Assembly: GCA_964581825.1 (NCBI GenBank)
Contig: CAZORB010000002.1
Span: 1-64,000 of the forward strand
Length of the DNA stretch: 64,000 bases
DNA from: SYIM01 sp964581825
GTDB taxonomy: Bacteria > Pseudomonadota > Gammaproteobacteria > Burkholderiales > Burkholderiaceae_E
Direction: 5' to 3'
The notes under the pieces are model-generated. The model had not been told where the DNA came from, searched no databases, and saw nothing but the letters and a program-made list of their open reading frames with translations. Position 1 is the first letter of the stretch. Every line of letters begins with the position of its first letter. The translations under genes were made by a program, and so were the position numbers. Shown one piece after another: positions 36,707 to 45,591 of this stretch.

Positions 36707-39109
36707 ATGTCGGGGCTGATGCACGGCGAGGGTTCAAATCAGGGTGATACTGTACGCTTGTCGACTGAACAACGAAAATCGCTTTCTCCTGTGAGTTCTC
36801 CTCTGCCGACCAAGCCGTCTGTCGATTCGACGCAGGCCTGGGTCGCTGACGCCTGGCGCGATGCCGTTGCCGAACGCCTTCAGCCGGGCGAACGCACGCT
36901 GGTCGCGCTCGAACTCGACCTCGACCGGCGGCTGCGCTACGGCGCCGGTCTCCTGGTGCTGACCGATCGCGCGCTGGTGGCCCGAGCGCCTGGCGAGACC
37001 GACTGGCAGCGGTTTCCATTGCATCCCGACAGCCGGCTTGAGCTGCACGACCATGCCGGCGCCGCCTCGCTAGAGCTTTTCGAAGCCGACCAGCGGATTG
37101 CGGTCTGGCGCTTTACGCTGGGCGCAAACCCGGTCGCGATCCGCCTGTTGCGCCGCTTCGAGGAGCTGCGCGGGCAGCCGGCGGCGACGCAGAACCCGGC
37201 TGATGAGCTGGCCAGTCAGTGCGAACGCTGCGGTGCCGACATCCCTGCCACATCAGAGGAGTGTCCGCAGTGCGAAGCTGAGCTTGCGGTTGCGCCGTCC
37301 TCCCGCACGCTGTTTCGGTTATGGCGTTTCGCCCGCCCCTATCGCGGACAATTGCTGATTGGTTTTCTGCTGACGCTTGCGGCCACCGCGGCAACGCTGG
37401 TGCCACCCTACCTGACCATGCCGTTGATGGACCGGGTACTGATTCCCTATCAGAACGGCGCGCCGCTAGACACGACGCTGGTCGGCTGGCTGCTTTCCGG
37501 CCTGCTGGCCTCCGCCGTGGTGGCCTGGGGGCTCGGATGGGCGCGCACCTACATTCTGGCGCTGGTGTCCGAGCGCATTGGCGCTGATCTCAGAACCGCC
37601 ACGTATGATCATCTGATGCATCTGTCGCTGCAGTATTTTGGCGGCAAGCGCACCGGGGATCTGATTGCCCGAATCGGTGCCGAAACCGATCGAATCAACC
37701 TGTTTCTCTCATTGCACCTGCTCGATTTCGCCACCGACCTGCTGGTCATCCTTATGACGACAGCGGTGCTGGTCTCGATCGACCCCTGGCTGGCGCTGGT
37801 CACGCTGCTGCCACTGCCGTTTATCGTGTGGCTGATCCACCTGGTTCGAGATCGACTCAAACACGGCTTCGAGAAGGTCGACCGGATCTGGGGGGAAGTC
37901 ACTAACGTGCTCGCCGATACGATTCCGGGAATCCGCGTGGTCAAGGCTTTCGCGCAGGAAAAGCGTGAATCGAACCGGTTTCGCGAGGCTAACCGACTTA
38001 ACCTCACGGTCAACGACCGCGTCAACCGCGTCTGGTCGCTGTTTTCTCCCACGGTGACGCTACTTACCGAAATCGGCCTGCTCATTGTCTGGGGCTTCGG
38101 CATCTGGCTGGTGACGCGAGATCAGGTTACGGTGGGCGTGCTGACCGCGTTTCTTGCCTACATCAGCCGGTTTTACACCCGGCTCGATTCGATGAGCCGG
38201 TTTGTGTCCTTCATGCAGAAGGCTGCCGCGGGGGCCAAACGCATCTTCGATATTCTCGACCACGTCTCAAGCGTGCCCGAGGCAGCCCGGCCTGTGGCGC
38301 TGCCACAGGTGAGCGGCCGTATCGAACTCCGCAATGCAGGCTTTCGATACGGCAGCCGTTCGGTGACCCGAGGTGTGAACCTGACGATTGAACCCGGCGA
38401 AATGATCGGCCTGGTCGGTCACAGCGGTTCTGGCAAAAGTACCCTGGTCAATCTGATCTGCCGGTTCTATGACGTGACCGAGGGCGCTGTGCTCGTTGAC
38501 GGCATCGATGTACGCTCGCTCTCGGTAGCGGGCTACCGGCGCAGCATTGGGCTGGTGCTGCAGGAGCCATTCCTGTTCTTCGGAACGATTGCCGACAACA
38601 TCGCCTACGGCAAGCCCGAGGCCACCCGCGCCGAAATCATCGCCGCAGCACGTGCTGCGCATGCGCATGAATTCATCCTCAGATTGCCGCACGGCTATGA
38701 CTCACTGGTGGGTGAGCGCGGCCAGGCGCTGTCGGGCGGGGAACGGCAGAGGATTTCAATCGCCAGAGCACTGTTGATCGATCCGCGAATTCTGATTCTG
38801 GATGAGGCCACGTCGTCGGTCGACACCCAGACTGAAAAAGAAATTCAGCGCGCGCTCGACAATCTGGTGGCGGGACGCACCACGATCGCGATTGCGCACC
38901 GTTTGAGCACCCTGCGTCGCGCCAATCGGCTGGTGGTACTCGACCGCGGACAGGTGGTCGAAGTGGGCGGCCACGATGAACTGATGGCCAGGGAAGGCGC
39001 TTATTTCAGGCTGTATCAGGCGCAGGCGCGAAACGTTGATACGGAAGATTCGCTGCCTGACTGGGGGGCTCAGACGCCGCACCCGGTGCGGGTGTCCTCC
39101 GAGGTCTGA
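36707..39109 (+). CDS. cyanophycin-locus ABC exporter (fused permease/ATPase) with N-terminal zinc ribbon
   Basis: An 800-residue half-transporter of the MsbA/type IV exporter architecture. Residues 45-155 form a soluble beta-rich domain, then a four-cysteine zinc ribbon (Cys172, Cys175, Cys186, Cys189). Six membrane helices follow over about 205-510 and the nucleotide-binding domain over about 540-780. Walker A GHSGSGKST (near 571), signature LSGGERQ (near 674) and Walker B ILILDEATSS (near 693) are intact. It is divergent from the synthetase pair and followed 3 bp later by DUF1854. This pairing is known as a cyanophycin-metabolism-associated module; the transported substrate is unknown. The start is uncertain: ATG 36707, ATG 36719 and GTG 36791 are all in frame, none with a strong ribosome-binding site. 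Confidence 0.88.
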   Translation: MSGLMHGEGSNQGDTVRLSTEQRKSLSPVSSPLPTKPSVDSTQAWVADAWRDAVAERLQPGERTLVALELDLDRRLRYGAGLLVLTDRALVARAPGETDWQRFPLHPDSRLELHDHAGAASLELFEADQRIAVWRFTLGANPVAIRLLRRFEELRGQPAATQNPADELASQCERCGADIPATSEECPQCEAELAVAPSSRTLFRLWRFARPYRGQLLIGFLLTLAATAATLVPPYLTMPLMDRVLIPYQNGAPLDTTLVGWLLSGLLASAVVAWGLGWARTYILALVSERIGADLRTATYDHLMHLSLQYFGGKRTGDLIARIGAETDRINLFLSLHLLDFATDLLVILMTTAVLVSIDPWLALVTLLPLPFIVWLIHLVRDRLKHGFEKVDRIWGEVTNVLADTIPGIRVVKAFAQEKRESNRFREANRLNLTVNDRVNRVWSLFSPTVTLLTEIGLLIVWGFGIWLVTRDQVTVGVLTAFLAYISRFYTRLDSMSRFVSFMQKAAAGAKRIFDILDHVSSVPEAARPVALPQVSGRIELRNAGFRYGSRSVTRGVNLTIEPGEMIGLVGHSGSGKSTLVNLICRFYDVTEGAVLVDGIDVRSLSVAGYRRSIGLVLQEPFLFFGTIADNIAYGKPEATRAEIIAAARAAHAHEFILRLPHGYDSLVGERGQALSGGERQRISIARALLIDPRILILDEATSSVDTQTEKEIQRALDNLVAGRTTIAIAHRLSTLRRANRLVVLDRGQVVEVGGHDELMAREGAYFRLYQAQARNVDTEDSLPDWGAQTPHPVRVSSEV

Positions 39110-39112
39110 CCG

Positions 39113-39613
39113 ATGGCTCATTCTGAATTCACGGGTCCTGCAAAATTAGCGAGCGGCGCACTCCTCGAGATGAGCCGCGCCGGCCGACTGCGGGTCACTA
39201 CGCCTGACGGCACGACGCATGAGCCCGCGCTGGTCGTTCGCGCCTTTCCTATTTCGTCGCCCGACCAGGGCTTTTCGCTGATGAGTGCCGACGGTCACGA
39301 ACTGGCCTGGATCGAACACCTTGACACCCTGGAGCCCGCGGCACGGGCGCTTGTGCAACAGGCACTCGATGAGCGTGAATTCATGCCGGTCATTTCGCGG
39401 CTGATCGAGGTGTCGGGGTTTGTCACCCCGTGCACCTGGCAGGTCGATACCGACCGTGGGCCCGCACGCTTTGTGCTGAAAGGCGAGGAAGACATTCGCC
39501 GAATTGGCAACGGCGCGCTGCTGGTCAGCGATAGTGATGGCATTCACTACCTGATTCGAGACGTCGCTGGGCTGGATCGAGCAAGCAAAAAAATCCTCGA
39601 CCGCTTTATGTAG
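39113..39613 (+). CDS. DUF1854 protein, cyanophycin-metabolism-associated
   Basis: A 166-residue soluble protein of the DUF1854 family, recognised by VVRAFPISSPDQGFSLMSADGHELAWIEHL in the first half and by FVLKGEEDIRRIGNGALLVSDSDGI with the ending LDRASKKILDRFM. No signal peptide or membrane segment is seen, so it is cytoplasmic. It starts 3 bases after the ABC transporter stop and is surely co-transcribed with it. The family co-occurs with cyanophycin synthetases, but its biochemical role is not established. A regulator or cytoplasmic partner of the transporter is a guess. Confidence 0.85.
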   Translation: MAHSEFTGPAKLASGALLEMSRAGRLRVTTPDGTTHEPALVVRAFPISSPDQGFSLMSADGHELAWIEHLDTLEPAARALVQQALDEREFMPVISRLIEVSGFVTPCTWQVDTDRGPARFVLKGEEDIRRIGNGALLVSDSDGIHYLIRDVAGLDRASKKILDRFM

Positions 39614-39635
39614 GCTGCGATTTTGTAGCGGCGTG

Positions 39636-40856
39636 CTATTCGGCGCGCAGCGCTTGCGCTGGCGATAACGAAGCCGCCCGGAGCGCCGGATAGAGTCCGA
39701 AGCAAAGCCCGGCGATTGCGCTGGCTGCGAACGCTGCAAGCGCCGCCGGCGCGGTCACGATCGCGCTCATCGCAAAGTGCTCCACCGCCACCCACGCGCC
39801 GGCGATTCCCGCTGCCAGTCCCAGCATCCCGCCTGCCACGCAGACGACGATAGACTCATAAAGAAATTGAAGCGCGATATCGCGACGGCGCGCGCCCACC
39901 GCCATCCGAAGCCCGATCTCCCGGGTACGCTCGGTCACTGTGACCAGCATGATGTTCATGATGCCGATACCGCCTACCAGCAGACTGACCGAGGCGATGG
40001 TGGCAAGCAGCGTACGCATGGTGCCGGCGGTTTTCTGCTCGGCGTCATAGAACGCGTCCTGGCGCCTGACCACGAAGTCGTCTTCTGCACCTTCTGCGAT
40101 TCGATGCCGGGTTCTTAGCAGCAGACGGATATCGGCCTCGGCCTGAGGCAGCGATTGAGCGGATTTCGCCTCGACCAGCATGCGATGCACGCGGTCGGGA
40201 AACGCGCTGCCGAACAGATCGCGGCGAGCGGTGCTGAGCGGCACATAGATGATGTCGTCGAGATCCCAGCCGTCCAGCGTCTGGCCTTTGCGTGCCAGGA
40301 GCCCCACCACGGTAAACGGCACGTTGCGGATCCGGATGGTTTCGCCAACTGGGTCGCGGCCGGCGAACAGCTTGTCGGCAACCGTTCCGCCCAATACCGC
40401 TTTGCGGGCAGCCGATCGGAGATCGGACTCATCGAAGACGCCTCCGGAAGCGATCGTCCAATCGCGTACTTCAATGATGTCCGGATGACAGCCCTGGACT
40501 GGCCCCAACCAGTTCTGGTTGTCGAATACGATTTGCGCAGTGTTCCAGGTGGTGGGCGAGACCGCCCGAACCGAATCGAGCGCGCGGATCGCCTCAACAT
40601 CGCCCAAGGTGAGTGTCGGCGTGGCGCCGGAGGCTTGCCGCACCCCGCTCGCAACACTGGCTCCCGAATTGACGACCAGCACGTTTGAGCCCAGCGTTCG
40701 CATCATTTGCCGGACGCGTTCCTCTGAGCCCTGGGCAACAGCCAGCATCACGACCACCGAAGCGACCCCGACGATCATGCCCAGCATCGCCAGCATAGTG
40801 CGCAGCGGATGGGCACTCAGCGCCTTCCAGGCTTCAGCGGGTAGCGCGGCGAACAT
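39636..40856 (-). CDS. MacB/FtsX-type ABC transporter permease (no ATPase domain)
   Basis: A 406-residue inner-membrane protein. It has one N-terminal helix (LRTMLAMLGMIVGVASVVVML), a large periplasmic MacB_PCD domain (about 45-250) and three C-terminal FtsX helices including SLLVGGIGIMNIMLVTVTERTREIGLR, a hallmark of the family. The ATP-binding domain fused in E. coli MacB is absent and no separate LolD-type ATPase lies beside it. It follows the MacA-type adaptor gene by 26 bp on the same strand, so the two form an operon. It may transport a lipoprotein, peptide or drug, with an ATPase supplied from elsewhere. Confidence 0.9.
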   Translation of the reverse strand: MFAALPAEAWKALSAHPLRTMLAMLGMIVGVASVVVMLAVAQGSEERVRQMMRTLGSNVLVVNSGASVASGVRQASGATPTLTLGDVEAIRALDSVRAVSPTTWNTAQIVFDNQNWLGPVQGCHPDIIEVRDWTIASGGVFDESDLRSAARKAVLGGTVADKLFAGRDPVGETIRIRNVPFTVVGLLARKGQTLDGWDLDDIIYVPLSTARRDLFGSAFPDRVHRMLVEAKSAQSLPQAEADIRLLLRTRHRIAEGAEDDFVVRRQDAFYDAEQKTAGTMRTLLATIASVSLLVGGIGIMNIMLVTVTERTREIGLRMAVGARRRDIALQFLYESIVVCVAGGMLGLAAGIAGAWVAVEHFAMSAIVTAPAALAAFAASAIAGLCFGLYPALRAASLSPAQALRAE

Positions 40857-40882
40857 GGCTTGTATGCGGTGCGCGGCGTCGG

Positions 40883-42112
40883 CTAGAAGAGCCGGAACCG
40901 CAGCCCGCCGCGCGCTGCGGCGTTAGAGGCCTGCACAAACTCGCCGACCGCAATACGATCGCCCTCGGTGAGCCCGGCCGCTCCGATCACTTCGGTATAG
41001 GTTCCGTCGCTGATGCCCAGCGTAACTCGCTGCCGGCGAAGCGGTGGGCCGTCCGCCGCGCTGTTGGCCACATGGATGTCAGCGACACGGGACCGCAGCG
41101 GTGCCGCACCGGGCCCAGACGGTGCACTTGCGCCGGGCGTAGCGGCCGCTGCGGGTCCCGCTGGTGTGCCAGCGGCCTCCGCGACATCGGCCGGGTTTGC
41201 AGGCCGGAAACGCAGCGCCAGATTGGGAATCCGCATGGCGGATTCTCTGCGTGCAATCTCGATCTGAACATTGGCGGTCATGCCCGGCAGCAACAGGCCA
41301 TCTTCGTTGCGCGTTGCCAGAACGACGTTATAGGTGACCACGTTCTGCTCAATCTTCGGATTAAGCCGGATCTGTCGGACAGTCGCGGTGAAGGCGCGCT
41401 CGCCCAGCGCATCGACCCGAAAGCGAGCTGGCATACCGATCGAGAGCATGGCGACATCGGCTTCTGCAACATTGGTGTCGATCTGCATGTCGCGCAGGTC
41501 TCGCGCGATCAGGAACAGGGTGGGCGTCTGAAAACTTGCGGCGACCGTTTGTCCAACATCAACGCTGCGTGCAATCACCACGCCGTCGATCGGCGATCGA
41601 ATCGCAGTGTAGGCAAGGTTGGTTCGTTCGCGTGCGACCTGCGCCTCAATCGCCCGGACCCGAGCCTGGGCGAGTTCGACCGCCTGGCGCTCATCCTCGA
41701 CCTGAGCGGTAGAGATAAAGCCTCGCGCCGACAGTCCTTCACTGCGCTCGAGCTTTCGCCGCGCCACCGACAACTGCGTTTTCATTTCCTGCAGATTGGC
41801 TTCGAGCTGCGCGATCTGTGCTTCGATCAATGACGGGTCGAGCTCGGCAAGCAGTTCCCCCGCGCGAACGGTTTGATTGAAATCGACCAGTACGCGACGG
41901 ATTCGCCCTGAAATCTGGGTACCGACGTTAACCAGCACCACGGGATTAAGAGTTCCAGTGGCAGCAACGTTTTGCTGGATGCGGCCGCGGTCCACGGTTG
42001 CAAACCGATAGCGCTCAGCGGGTGCCTCAGGCGTGGCGTCGCGCACCAGAAACCATGCGGCTGCTCCACCCAGCAGAGCGACCAGTAAAGCAATCGTGAG
42101 GGGGCGGCGCAT
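40883..42112 (-). CDS. MacA-like periplasmic adaptor (HlyD/membrane fusion protein)
   Basis: A 409-residue membrane fusion protein. An N-terminal anchor (LTIALLVALLGGAAAWFLV) is followed by the biotinyl-lipoyl half-motif NVAATGTLNPVVLVNVGTQISGRI, an alpha-helical hairpin (about 85-170), the second half-motif PIDGVVIARSVDVGQTVAA and beta-barrel regions. A Pro/Ala-rich insertion (residues ~310-335) lies before the C-terminal domain. It would link the permease encoded next to it to an outer-membrane TolC protein, which is not encoded here. It is divergent from the second Ior-type unit across 252 bp with no recognised promoter elements. Confidence 0.9.
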   Translation of the reverse strand: MRRPLTIALLVALLGGAAAWFLVRDATPEAPAERYRFATVDRGRIQQNVAATGTLNPVVLVNVGTQISGRIRRVLVDFNQTVRAGELLAELDPSLIEAQIAQLEANLQEMKTQLSVARRKLERSEGLSARGFISTAQVEDERQAVELAQARVRAIEAQVARERTNLAYTAIRSPIDGVVIARSVDVGQTVAASFQTPTLFLIARDLRDMQIDTNVAEADVAMLSIGMPARFRVDALGERAFTATVRQIRLNPKIEQNVVTYNVVLATRNEDGLLLPGMTANVQIEIARRESAMRIPNLALRFRPANPADVAEAAGTPAGPAAAATPGASAPSGPGAAPLRSRVADIHVANSAADGPPLRRQRVTLGISDGTYTEVIGAAGLTEGDRIAVGEFVQASNAAARGGLRFRLF

Positions 42113-42364
42113 GGTCGAAGGCGGTCCGATCGCGGTGTCAGGGAGAGTTCTGTCAGCTCGGCTCCGGCGCGCCGATAACGGAGCTTCATGGCGGGTTCGG
42201 CGGACACCGGGGGGAGATTATCGTCGATCGGTAGAGTTCACTAAGGGCTTGCGGGAATTCCGGTTAGCCGGCGACAATCCCCTAAAGCGGATACGGTTGG
42301 TTCCAAAGTACTCCGCCGGTCTCAGTTTCCTGTACGCACAGAATTCAACGCCTGGAGGTGACAC

Positions 42365-42871
42365 TTGAAGTCCCGTCTTAACGTCAATGGATCGGTTCGG
42401 GAGTTCGAAGCCGATCCGGCCACGCCGCTGTTGTGGGTGCTGCGAGAGCAGCTGGGCCTGACTGGAACCAAATACGGCTGCGGCATTGCGGCCTGCGGCG
42501 CCTGCACCGTTCATATTGATGGTGTACCGACCCGAAGCTGTGTTCGGCCGGTCTCCACCGTCGGCGCGAACGAAAAAGTGGTCACGATCGAGGGGCTCTC
42601 ACCTGACGCCTCGCATCCGGTGCAGAAGGCATGGGTTGCGCTCGATGTGCCGCAGTGCGGTTATTGCCAGAGCGGCATGATCATGGCGGCGGTTGCGCTG
42701 CTGCGCGACAAGCCCAAGCCCACCGATCGCGATATCGATGAGGCGATGACCAACATCTGCCGTTGCGGCACCTACAACCGGGTACGTGCGGCAATCAAAG
42801 TCGTCGCCGAGGGCGGCAACCCGAGGGTTGCGGGCCTGTCGATCCAACATGCTGATGGGAGCGTCACATGA
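42365..42871 (+). CDS. (2Fe-2S) small subunit of a second IorAB-type molybdenum hydroxylase
   Basis: A 168-residue paralogue of the subunit at 10180. Cluster ligands are Cys39, Cys44, Cys47 and Cys59 for the plant-type centre and Cys98, Cys101, Cys132 and Cys134 for the second centre. The start is a TTG at 42365, supported by GGAGG (42354-42358) at 6 bases. The 3' end overlaps the large-subunit start by 4 bases. It heads a tightly spaced run that continues through soxXYZA, an unusual association. Confidence 0.9.
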   Translation: MKSRLNVNGSVREFEADPATPLLWVLREQLGLTGTKYGCGIAACGACTVHIDGVPTRSCVRPVSTVGANEKVVTIEGLSPDASHPVQKAWVALDVPQCGYCQSGMIMAAVALLRDKPKPTDRDIDEAMTNICRCGTYNRVRAAIKVVAEGGNPRVAGLSIQHADGSVT

Positions 42872-45051
42872 GCGAACAACTCACGCTTAGCCGCCGCCAG
42901 TTCCTGGTGAGCTCCGCCGCGGGCGGTTTAAGCCTCGCTTTCCATCTGCCGTTTGCGTCCGATGCGAGCGCGCAGAGCGCTGCCACGCCCGAAGTCAACG
43001 CCTGGGTGGTCATCAAGCCCGACGATACGGTTATCGTGCGGATTGCTCGCTCAGAAATGGGTCAGGGCACGCTGACCGGTCTCGCGCAAATGGTGGCTGA
43101 AGAACTCGAATGCGACTGGGCCAAGGTCACGACCGAACAGCCCACGCCAGGCGAAAACCTCGCCCGTAAGCGTATCTGGGGCAATTTCTCGACCGGCGGG
43201 AGTCGCGGCATTCGCGAATCCCAGGACTATGTCCGTAAAGGTGGCGCTGCCGCCCGAATCATGCTGGTGCAGGCTGCCGCCAACGAATGGGGTGTACCGG
43301 CTGCGCAGTGCCGCGTCAGCAAGGGGGTCATCTCGCATCCAGCGAGCGGGCGCAGTACCTCCTACGGCAAGGTTGCCGCCACGGCCGCCAAGCTCAGCCC
43401 GCCCACCGACGTTTCGCTAAAAGATCCAAAAGACTGGCAGATTCTGGGCAAGCGCCTGGCACGGCTCGATACCGCCGACAAGGTCAACGGCAAGCAGGTG
43501 TATGGCGCCGACCTGACGATGCCTGGCATGCTGAACGCTGCCATTCGCAAATGCCCGGTGTTTGGCGGCAAGCTGGTCAGTTATGACGCTGCAGCCATTG
43601 AAAAGCGGCCCGGCGTGCGCAAGGTCGTCAAGGTTCATGACGACACCGTGGCGGTGGTGGCTGATACCTGGTGGCAGGCCAAAACCGCGCTCGACGCGCT
43701 GCCCATCCGCTGGGATTTCGGTCAGCATGCCAACGCCTCCAGCGAGTCGTTTGCCAAGGTGATGCAGGCCGGGCTGGACGCAACCGATGCGGTGGTTGGC
43801 AATAGCAACGGTGATGCTCGCGCAGCGATTTCTTCGGCTGCACGCCGCATCGAGGCGGTGTATTCCTATCCGCATCAGAACCATGCCTGCATGGAGCCGA
43901 TGAACGCCGTGGCGCGGTTTACCGCTGGGCGCTGCGAAGTCTGGACCCCCACGCAGAACGGGGAAGCGGCGCTCGCCGCTGCGTCGGAAGCGTCGGGTTT
44001 GCCGGCAGCTCAGTGCGAGGTCTACAAGATCAACCTGGGTGGCGGATTTGGCCGCCGCGGCGCGGTTCACGACTGGGTGCGGCAGGTGGTGGCCATCGCC
44101 AAGGAAATGCCCGGCACGCCGGTGAAGCTGCTCTGGAGCCGCGAAGAGGACATGCTTCACGGGCGATTCCATCCCGTCACGCAATGCAAGCTCACCGCGG
44201 GGCTTAGTGCTTCAGGCGACATCACTGGTCTGCATATGCGCATTTCCGGCCAGTCGATTCTGGCGGGCGTGTTCCCCCAAAACATCAAGGACGGCAGAGA
44301 TCCGGTGGTGTTCCAGGGCCTGAACAACGGCGGCGGCGAGGCGATGATCGGCTACAGCTTCCCGAACCTGCTGATCGACCATGCGATGCGTAACCCGCAT
44401 GTGCCGCCTGGATTCTGGCGCGGTGTGAACCTGAACCAGAACGCAATCTACCTCGAGTGCTTCATTGACGAAGTGGCCGTTGCAACAGGACAGGATCCTC
44501 TCGCCCTGCGCCGCAAGCTGATGACGCAGCATCCCAAACATCTGGCGGTGTTGAACGCGGTGGCCGAGCGTACGGGATGGGGTAAGCCCGCGGCTGATAT
44601 CGATGGCCAGAAGGTGTTCCGGGGACTCGCGCAGACCCACGGTTTCGGCAGCTATGTTGCGGCCTGCGCCGAGGTGTCCGTCAATGCTGCAGGCGACTTG
44701 CGCGTACACCGGATTGTGGCTGCAACTGACTGTGGCCATGCGGTCAATCCTCAGCAGATCGAGGCGCAGATCGAAGGGTCGTTTGTGTACGGGCTGTCGG
44801 CGCTGTTTGGCCAATGCACAGTCAAGGATGGCCGCATTGAGCAGACAAACTTCGACTCCTATCCGGTCGTGCAGATGCGGCATATGCCCAAGGTGGAAAG
44901 CATCGTCATGCCCTCGGGCGGTTTCTGGGGCGGTGTCGGCGAGCCCACCATTGCGGTAGCGGTGCCGGCGGTGATGAATGCTATCTATGCGGCAACCGGC
45001 ACGCGGATTCGGCACCTGCCGCTCGCCGGGCAGAGCCTCAAGCGTGCCTAG
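42868..45051 (+). CDS. Tat-exported molybdopterin large subunit, second IorB-type enzyme
   Basis: A 727-residue catalytic subunit with a twin-arginine signal (LSRRQFLVSSAAGGLSLAF). Molybdenum-site motifs EMGQGTLTGLAQMVAEEL, LGGGFGRRGA, GFWRGVNLNQ and the catalytic-Glu motif GGVGEPTIAVAVP are all present. With the preceding subunit it forms a two-component periplasmic hydroxylase or aldehyde oxidase that would pass electrons to a cytochrome c. Only 12 bp separate its stop from soxX, itself a cytochrome c gene, so the Sox cytochromes may be its electron acceptors (inference). The protein is clearly diverged from the paralogue at 10650. The substrate is unknown. Confidence 0.9.
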   Translation: MSEQLTLSRRQFLVSSAAGGLSLAFHLPFASDASAQSAATPEVNAWVVIKPDDTVIVRIARSEMGQGTLTGLAQMVAEELECDWAKVTTEQPTPGENLARKRIWGNFSTGGSRGIRESQDYVRKGGAAARIMLVQAAANEWGVPAAQCRVSKGVISHPASGRSTSYGKVAATAAKLSPPTDVSLKDPKDWQILGKRLARLDTADKVNGKQVYGADLTMPGMLNAAIRKCPVFGGKLVSYDAAAIEKRPGVRKVVKVHDDTVAVVADTWWQAKTALDALPIRWDFGQHANASSESFAKVMQAGLDATDAVVGNSNGDARAAISSAARRIEAVYSYPHQNHACMEPMNAVARFTAGRCEVWTPTQNGEAALAAASEASGLPAAQCEVYKINLGGGFGRRGAVHDWVRQVVAIAKEMPGTPVKLLWSREEDMLHGRFHPVTQCKLTAGLSASGDITGLHMRISGQSILAGVFPQNIKDGRDPVVFQGLNNGGGEAMIGYSFPNLLIDHAMRNPHVPPGFWRGVNLNQNAIYLECFIDEVAVATGQDPLALRRKLMTQHPKHLAVLNAVAERTGWGKPAADIDGQKVFRGLAQTHGFGSYVAACAEVSVNAAGDLRVHRIVAATDCGHAVNPQQIEAQIEGSFVYGLSALFGQCTVKDGRIEQTNFDSYPVVQMRHMPKVESIVMPSGGFWGGVGEPTIAVAVPAVMNAIYAATGTRIRHLPLAGQSLKRA

Positions 45052-45063
45052 ACGGATAGTCAG

Positions 45064-45579
45064 ATGGAACAGGGATCCGAGGCTAGCGCCAGCGCAGTTC
45101 CAGGCGAGCCGCGGATCCCGCTCATGCTGATCCGCGCGCGCTTGTGTGGGCCAAGCGCTCGTCGGACCCTGGCCGCGTTTGTGGTTTCTGCAGGCGCGGT
45201 ATTCCTCTCGAACGACGTGGCCGCAGAGATGACCATGCCGCGTCCGTCGGGCGTCACTGCAGGTGACCCCGCGCGCGGGCGCGCGCTGGTGGCCGACCGT
45301 CAGCAGGGGCTTTGCCTGCTGTGCCATAGTGCGCCAGTGGGCGATGCGCGCCAGCAGGGTAATCTTGCGCCGCCGCTTGACGGGGTCGGTGGCCGACTGG
45401 ATGAAGATCAACTTCGACTGCGCATTCATGACTCGCGCCGTATCAATCCCGAGTCCCTCATGCCAGCGTATGGCGTGGCTGACACAGCACCAAGGGTCGC
45501 AGCAGCCTGGCGCGGTAAACCCATCTTCAGCCCGCAGCAGGTTGAGGATGTAGTGGCCTGGCTTGCGACCCTGAAGTGA
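45064..45579 (+). CDS. soxX: sulfur-oxidation cytochrome c subunit SoxX
   Basis: A 171-residue monohaem cytochrome. The haem motif CLLCH is at residues 84-88 in GLCLLCHSAPVGD, and Met133 in SLMPAYG is the likely distal ligand. The stretches QGNLAPPLDGVGGRL and KPIFSPQQVEDVVAWLATL are typical of SoxX. SoxX pairs with SoxA to link reduced sulfur to the SoxY cysteine in the periplasm. A signal peptide is visible within residues 21-54; the ATG at 45124 is therefore an alternative start giving a normal-length leader. It follows the Ior large subunit by 12 bp. Confidence 0.88.
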   Translation: MEQGSEASASAVPGEPRIPLMLIRARLCGPSARRTLAAFVVSAGAVFLSNDVAAEMTMPRPSGVTAGDPARGRALVADRQQGLCLLCHSAPVGDARQQGNLAPPLDGVGGRLDEDQLRLRIHDSRRINPESLMPAYGVADTAPRVAAAWRGKPIFSPQQVEDVVAWLATLK

Positions 45580-45591
45580 TCGGAGGATTCC

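Noticed and set aside
36621..37019. N-terminal extension of CphA' by 133 residues
   Set aside because: The added sequence is Arg/Ala-rich without similarity to CphA and overlaps the transporter gene. The family N-terminus starts at 36620.
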